A stretch of 16,643 nt of DNA from CAZMCH01 sp964564735 (lineage in GTDB: Bacteria; Poribacteria; DTPJ01): assembly GCA_964564735.1 (NCBI GenBank), contig CAZMCH010000090.1, forward strand, positions 1 through 16,643. The letters are read 5' to 3'. Under the pieces are notes generated by a model. The model was not told the DNA's origin. It did no database searches and saw only the letters and a list, made by a program, of their open reading frames with translations. The position numbers were made by a program, and so were the translations under genes. Below are positions 13,395-16,643 of the stretch, in pieces (position 1 is the stretch's first letter; every line of letters begins with the position of its first letter).

Positions 13395-13814
13395 ATGAAA
13401 AGTTATAGAAAAGAAATATGGCTTAATGTCCCTAATCGTGTTGGATTTATTAATATAACACCACAAGTCGAAGATTGTTTAAGGGAAAGCGGCATAAAAG
13501 AAGGTCTTTGCTTAGTAAATTCCATGCACATCACCTCAAGCGTTTATATCAATGATAACGAATCCGGTTTATTGGACGATTACAAAGATTGGCTTGAAGA
13601 GCTTGCCCCTCATGAACCAATCTCGCATTATAGGCATAACCAGACAGGTGAAGATAACGGCGATGCTCATCTTAAAAGGCAAATTATGGGTCGTGAGGTT
13701 ATTATTGCCGTTACTAATGGAAAGTTAGATTTTGGAACATGGGAGCAGATATTTTATGCCGAATTCGATGGACGCAGGAGAAAACGTATTCTAGTAAAGA
13801 TTATAGGAGAATAA
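13395..13814 (+). CDS. UPF0047/YjbQ family protein
   Basis: This 139-residue protein matches the YjbQ (UPF0047) family along its whole length. The conserved blocks are HITSSVYINDNESGLLDD (45-62), the NGDAHLKRQIMG block (88-99) and GTWEQIFYAEFDGRR (114-128). E. coli YjbQ has weak thiamine-phosphate synthase activity, but its true role is not established, so I do not give a gene symbol. The family is small, usually trimeric and cytoplasmic. AAGGAA seven bases before the ATG supports the start. It opens an apparent operon with an HAD phosphatase 12 bases downstream. A thiamine link cannot be read from the neighbours. Confidence 0.92.
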   Translation: MKSYRKEIWLNVPNRVGFINITPQVEDCLRESGIKEGLCLVNSMHITSSVYINDNESGLLDDYKDWLEELAPHEPISHYRHNQTGEDNGDAHLKRQIMGREVIIAVTNGKLDFGTWEQIFYAEFDGRRRKRILVKIIGE

Positions 13815-13826
13815 TAGGGTTATAAT

Positions 13827-14648
13827 ATGTATAAATTATTAGCTATAGACCTTGATAAAACACTATTAAATGACAAACATGAAATAACAAAACGCAATTA
13901 TGACGCTATAAAAAATTGTAAGGGAAAGGGAATATATATTGTCCTTGCTTCTGGCAGGGAAGTTGAAACGATAGATAGGTTTTCTGACATATTAGGAATA
14001 TATGATCCCATAATTGCTTGTGTTGGTGCTATTATATGTGGAGAAAAGATAAATGGAAAAAGAGAAATCCTCTATCATCAGCCTTTGCCTTTTGGCATTG
14101 TTGACGAAGTAATGGAATATACAAAATCTATGGGTTGGTGTTTGACTGTGCATTATCCCGATAAAATTCTAGCATTAGAGCAAAATAAATACACCGATAT
14201 ATACCACAATCAAACTGGAGCAACATTTACATTTGTTAATGATTTTTACTCTCTGACAGCTAAAACACAGCCGACAAAACTCATTATAGTTGTCGATGCT
14301 GAGATCAGAGAGGGCGTATATCGCAGATTCCTTCATAAATGGGGCGAAAAGGCAAACATAACAAAGACTAATCCCGAATATGTTGAAGTAAACGCAAAGG
14401 GAGTTGACAAGGGAGTTGCATTAACAGAACTTTGTCAAATACTTAGCATACCATTAAACCAGACTATAGCTTTTGGCGATAACTACAGCGATTTACCGAT
14501 GATTGCAGTAGCAGGTGGTAAAGTGCTTATGGGTAATGCGTCTGATGAAATAAAGATGAACTTAAAAAGTAAGTTTAATGATCTTATCATTGCACAATCT
14601 AATGAAGAAGATGGCGTTGCAAAAATAATTGAGGAGATTGTTTTATAA
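13827..14648 (+). CDS. HAD-superfamily Cof-type phosphatase
   Basis: This 273-residue protein has all four HAD motifs: motif I DLDKTLL (D8 nucleophile, D10), motif II LASGRE (S42), motif III NAKGVDKGVAL (K195) and motif IV GDNYSDLPMI (217-226, with D218 and D222). The alpha/beta cap between motifs II and III is typical of Cof-type (class IIB) enzymes, which hydrolyse sugar phosphates and other phosphomonoesters. Motif I has Lys11 where the common form has Gly (DLDGTLL), a mild departure. AGGG about eight bases upstream fits the start. It lies in the same operon as the UPF0047 gene and is followed after nine bases by the metalloprotease. The substrate is not predictable. Confidence 0.92.
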   Translation: MYKLLAIDLDKTLLNDKHEITKRNYDAIKNCKGKGIYIVLASGREVETIDRFSDILGIYDPIIACVGAIICGEKINGKREILYHQPLPFGIVDEVMEYTKSMGWCLTVHYPDKILALEQNKYTDIYHNQTGATFTFVNDFYSLTAKTQPTKLIIVVDAEIREGVYRRFLHKWGEKANITKTNPEYVEVNAKGVDKGVALTELCQILSIPLNQTIAFGDNYSDLPMIAVAGGKVLMGNASDEIKMNLKSKFNDLIIAQSNEEDGVAKIIEEIVL

Positions 14649-14657
14649 TAAACTGCT

Positions 14658-16643
14658 ATGAAAAAGTCAAATAAAAAGATATTTCTTTTTACATTCTTTA
14701 TATACTTTTTTTTGCTCTATAATATCTCTTTTTTACATGCTCAAAAAGGAAACTCAGATATAGACCTTCAATCTGCTATAAACATGATGCGCTTTGCAAA
14801 ATCGCATTCTGGATATACATTTGATAAAACTCAAAAATGCCTTTTCCCATATATATCAGCTATAACAGACAACTGGAAAAGTATTCCACAACTCTCTCGA
14901 CAAGATTTAAGTGCCATGTTTCTGAGACCTAATAACCCTCAAAGCTGGTGGTATGTTGCGGGTTTGCCAAAGACCTATAGCACGCCTCATTTCAAATTTC
15001 ACTACACTACTGAAGGTCCCGATGCTGCTATTTCTGATGATATATCGCCCCTTAATGGAATACCCGATCTAATTGATATTTGTGCAGAAAGCTTTGAAAA
15101 ATCATATCGAATTGAAGTCGAAGAAATGGGCTATAATAAGCCTATTAGCGATATATGGGCAAAGGACAATGGCGGAGATGAAAGATATGACGTATATTTT
15201 TTCTCTGGTCCATGGCTTGGTTTTACTATGCCAGAAGAATTTGTTTCTGTTCAATCAACCGCTATTACAACCTCGTTTTATTTTGGCATTAACTCTCGAA
15301 CCTATGAACTTGTCGGGGCATCAGAGGGAAGAAGATATATAGAAACTACCTGCTGTCATGAGTTTTTTCATTCAATACAATTTGCATATAATTATTATTC
15401 AGAACGGTGGTTTATGGAAGCAACTTGCACTTGGATGGAACGCATCGTTTATGATGGCAGTGATCAAGGTGAAACCGATGGCAATAATTATTATACTAAC
15501 CAGCTTAATTATTGGTTTCGATATCCTGATTGGTCATTAACTATATTTGATGGCTGGCATGAATACGGAAGCGTTATATGGAGTATTTTTCTTACTGAAA
15601 GATATGATATCGATATAATAAAAGACATATTCAAAGGCATGGCAGAAGGGACTTATCGAGAACTTGCAAGTTTTTATGACGCTTTTACAAGTCGTGGAAC
15701 TACATTATCGCAGGTTTTCAAAGAATTTACCGTATGGAATTATTTTACTAACTATCGTTATGACGAAAGATTTTATTCAAGAGGCAAAGATTATCCACCT
15801 ATTCCAATACATTTGGACGATGTAATATTGAAATATCCAATGAAAACCGATCTCGATTCTGAAAGAGCTCCAGAGAATCTTGGCGCAAGATATATCAGAT
15901 TCCTGCCATCTTCCGATCAAAACAGCATCACAATAAAAGTCAATGGAACAGACATAACCGATCCTGATGAGCTTCAAAGACTATATGCCTATGGAACGAG
16001 AGGCTGGGGTGCAAAATTAATAGTATATCAAAAAAACAGATCGCCAAGAGTTGAGGAAATTCTATTATTCCCTAGTTCTCAAGAAGGTCAAATCACTTTC
16101 AGTAACTTTGGTTCACAAATTGAAGAAATTGTCCTAATATTATCAAATCTTCATCCCGATCTGGATATTTATGGCATATCATACTCATCAGGACAGCCAC
16201 CAAAAGGTAAATTGTCAGAACCCAAAGTCATTTCAAATGACGTTGGAGAGGTTGTTATATCATGGGATTTAATTGATATATCAGAAATAAAGGAATTCTC
16301 CATAGTCCGAAAACGCTTTGCCTTATCCGAAGGTGATCAAGATGATAGCGAGATTAGAGAACCAGAAGCATATAGAGCATTTGACATAGATAACGATGGG
16401 ATACCAGATGGAAATATAGATATTGTTGGTAAAGTTTCTGCAACAGAAACATCCTTTATTGATAAAACAGTCTTTCAGGACGTTGATCCCAATAGATTTG
16501 GCTTTGATCCGAAATCTGTAAGATATTATTATGCGGTTGTTCCTGTTAATGAGTATGGCATTATGGGAACTCCAGCCATTGCCAAAGGTGGAATAACGCC
16601 ATCACCCAACAACATTATAAAAGGCTCTGGAACTATATCCAAT
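14658..16643 (+). CDS. Secreted zinc metalloprotease, MXAN_6640-like, open at the right edge
   Basis: The frame from ATG at 14658 runs 662 codons without a stop to the window edge, so the C-terminus is missing. A Sec signal peptide (KKSNKKIFLFTFFIYFFLLY, cleavage probably after Ala28 in FLHAQ) sends it out of the cytoplasm. The zinc motif is HEFFH (234-238) in ETTCCHEFFHSIQFAYNYY, with likely third ligand Glu254 in WFMEATCTWMER. This matches the putative metalloprotease family named after MXAN_6640. A fibronectin-III-like region begins near residue 514 and contains a calcium-type loop DIDNDGIPDGNID (576-588), as in thrombospondin type 3 repeats. The missing end could hold a secretion-sorting domain. 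The ribosome binding site is weak, with GAGGAG over 20 bases upstream, so expression may depend on coupling. Confidence 0.85.
   Translation, partial: MKKSNKKIFLFTFFIYFFLLYNISFLHAQKGNSDIDLQSAINMMRFAKSHSGYTFDKTQKCLFPYISAITDNWKSIPQLSRQDLSAMFLRPNNPQSWWYVAGLPKTYSTPHFKFHYTTEGPDAAISDDISPLNGIPDLIDICAESFEKSYRIEVEEMGYNKPISDIWAKDNGGDERYDVYFFSGPWLGFTMPEEFVSVQSTAITTSFYFGINSRTYELVGASEGRRYIETTCCHEFFHSIQFAYNYYSERWFMEATCTWMERIVYDGSDQGETDGNNYYTNQLNYWFRYPDWSLTIFDGWHEYGSVIWSIFLTERYDIDIIKDIFKGMAEGTYRELASFYDAFTSRGTTLSQVFKEFTVWNYFTNYRYDERFYSRGKDYPPIPIHLDDVILKYPMKTDLDSERAPENLGARYIRFLPSSDQNSITIKVNGTDITDPDELQRLYAYGTRGWGAKLIVYQKNRSPRVEEILLFPSSQEGQITFSNFGSQIEEIVLILSNLHPDLDIYGISYSSGQPPKGKLSEPKVISNDVGEVVISWDLIDISEIKEFSIVRKRFALSEGDQDDSEIREPEAYRAFDIDNDGIPDGNIDIVGKVSATETSFIDKTVFQDVDPNRFGFDPKSVRYYYAVVPVNEYGIMGTPAIAKGGITPSPNNIIKGSGTISN

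Noticed and set aside
15073..15540. Two short plus-strand frames (89 and 60 codons)
   Set aside because: They are alternate-register shadows inside the long open metalloprotease frame carrying HEFFH and the signal peptide.
1..16643. tRNA, rRNA, CRISPR array, integrase or transposase genes
   Set aside because: Looked for by eye on both strands. No cloverleaf with a CCA end, no regular spacer-repeat pattern and no recombinase motifs were found.

Overview
The window is AT-rich bacterial DNA, densely coded, with short intergenic gaps and mostly convincing Shine-Dalgarno sequences. A GspG-type pseudopilin, a lipobox lipoprotein, a secreted zinc metalloprotease with a Sec signal peptide and lipB point to a Gram-negative-type cell envelope. 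The combination of a ThuA/Gfo-Idh-MocA protein, a sulfatase-superfamily enzyme, a xylose-isomerase-like sugar epimerase and an MXAN_6640-like metalloprotease is of the kind found in uncultured, polysaccharide- or organic-matter-degrading lineages (Poribacteria, KSB1, WOR-3, Planctomycetes-like groups). No rRNA or universal marker is present, so this placement is a guess from gene content.

Layout. (1) 1-587, minus strand: the edge of a small unknown ORF and two overlapping frames, each broken by stop codons, which look like decayed genes. (2) 611-3286, minus strand: a TonB-like N-terminal anchor plus von Willebrand factor A protein, preceded by a ThuA-like/oxidoreductase fusion. (3) 3287-3748: a divergent control region with one promoter facing each way, a perfect 14-bp palindrome and a dispersed-repeat remnant. 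(4) 3749-7715, plus strand: an NrpR-like regulator, an alkaline-phosphatase-superfamily 'sulfatase' with Thr in place of the catalytic Cys/Ser, a hairpin repeat, lipB, and a TIM-barrel sugar isomerase/epimerase. (5) 7956-11756, plus strand: a corrinoid (B12) protein, a homocysteine S-methyltransferase, a GHMP sugar kinase and a zinc alcohol dehydrogenase, behind a good promoter and a bulged hairpin that contains the ribosome binding site. (6) 11769-13135, minus strand: a GspG-like pseudopilin with His instead of Glu at mature position 5, overlapping a PKD-like lipoprotein by ATGA. (7) 13395 to the right edge, plus strand: a UPF0047/YjbQ protein, a Cof-type HAD phosphatase and a large secreted metalloprotease open at the edge, behind a perfect TTGACA-N17-TATAAT promoter.

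How the genes may work together. Regions 2, 4 and 5 look like catabolism of modified sugars or organophosphates: oxidoreductases, an isomerase, a sugar kinase, a phosphatase/sulfatase-fold hydrolase, and a two-gene methyl-transfer module that could pass methyl groups from a corrinoid protein to homocysteine. This module resembles the first two domains of MetH split into two proteins, with no folate-binding or reactivation domain in view. Regions 6 and 7 concern secretion and extracellular proteolysis. No complete named system such as CRISPR, a prophage, an integron or a toxin-antitoxin pair is visible. The most unusual features are the Thr-type hydrolase, the minimal corrinoid/homocysteine module with its SD-embedding hairpin, the single-domain bacterial NrpR and the His+5 pseudopilin.
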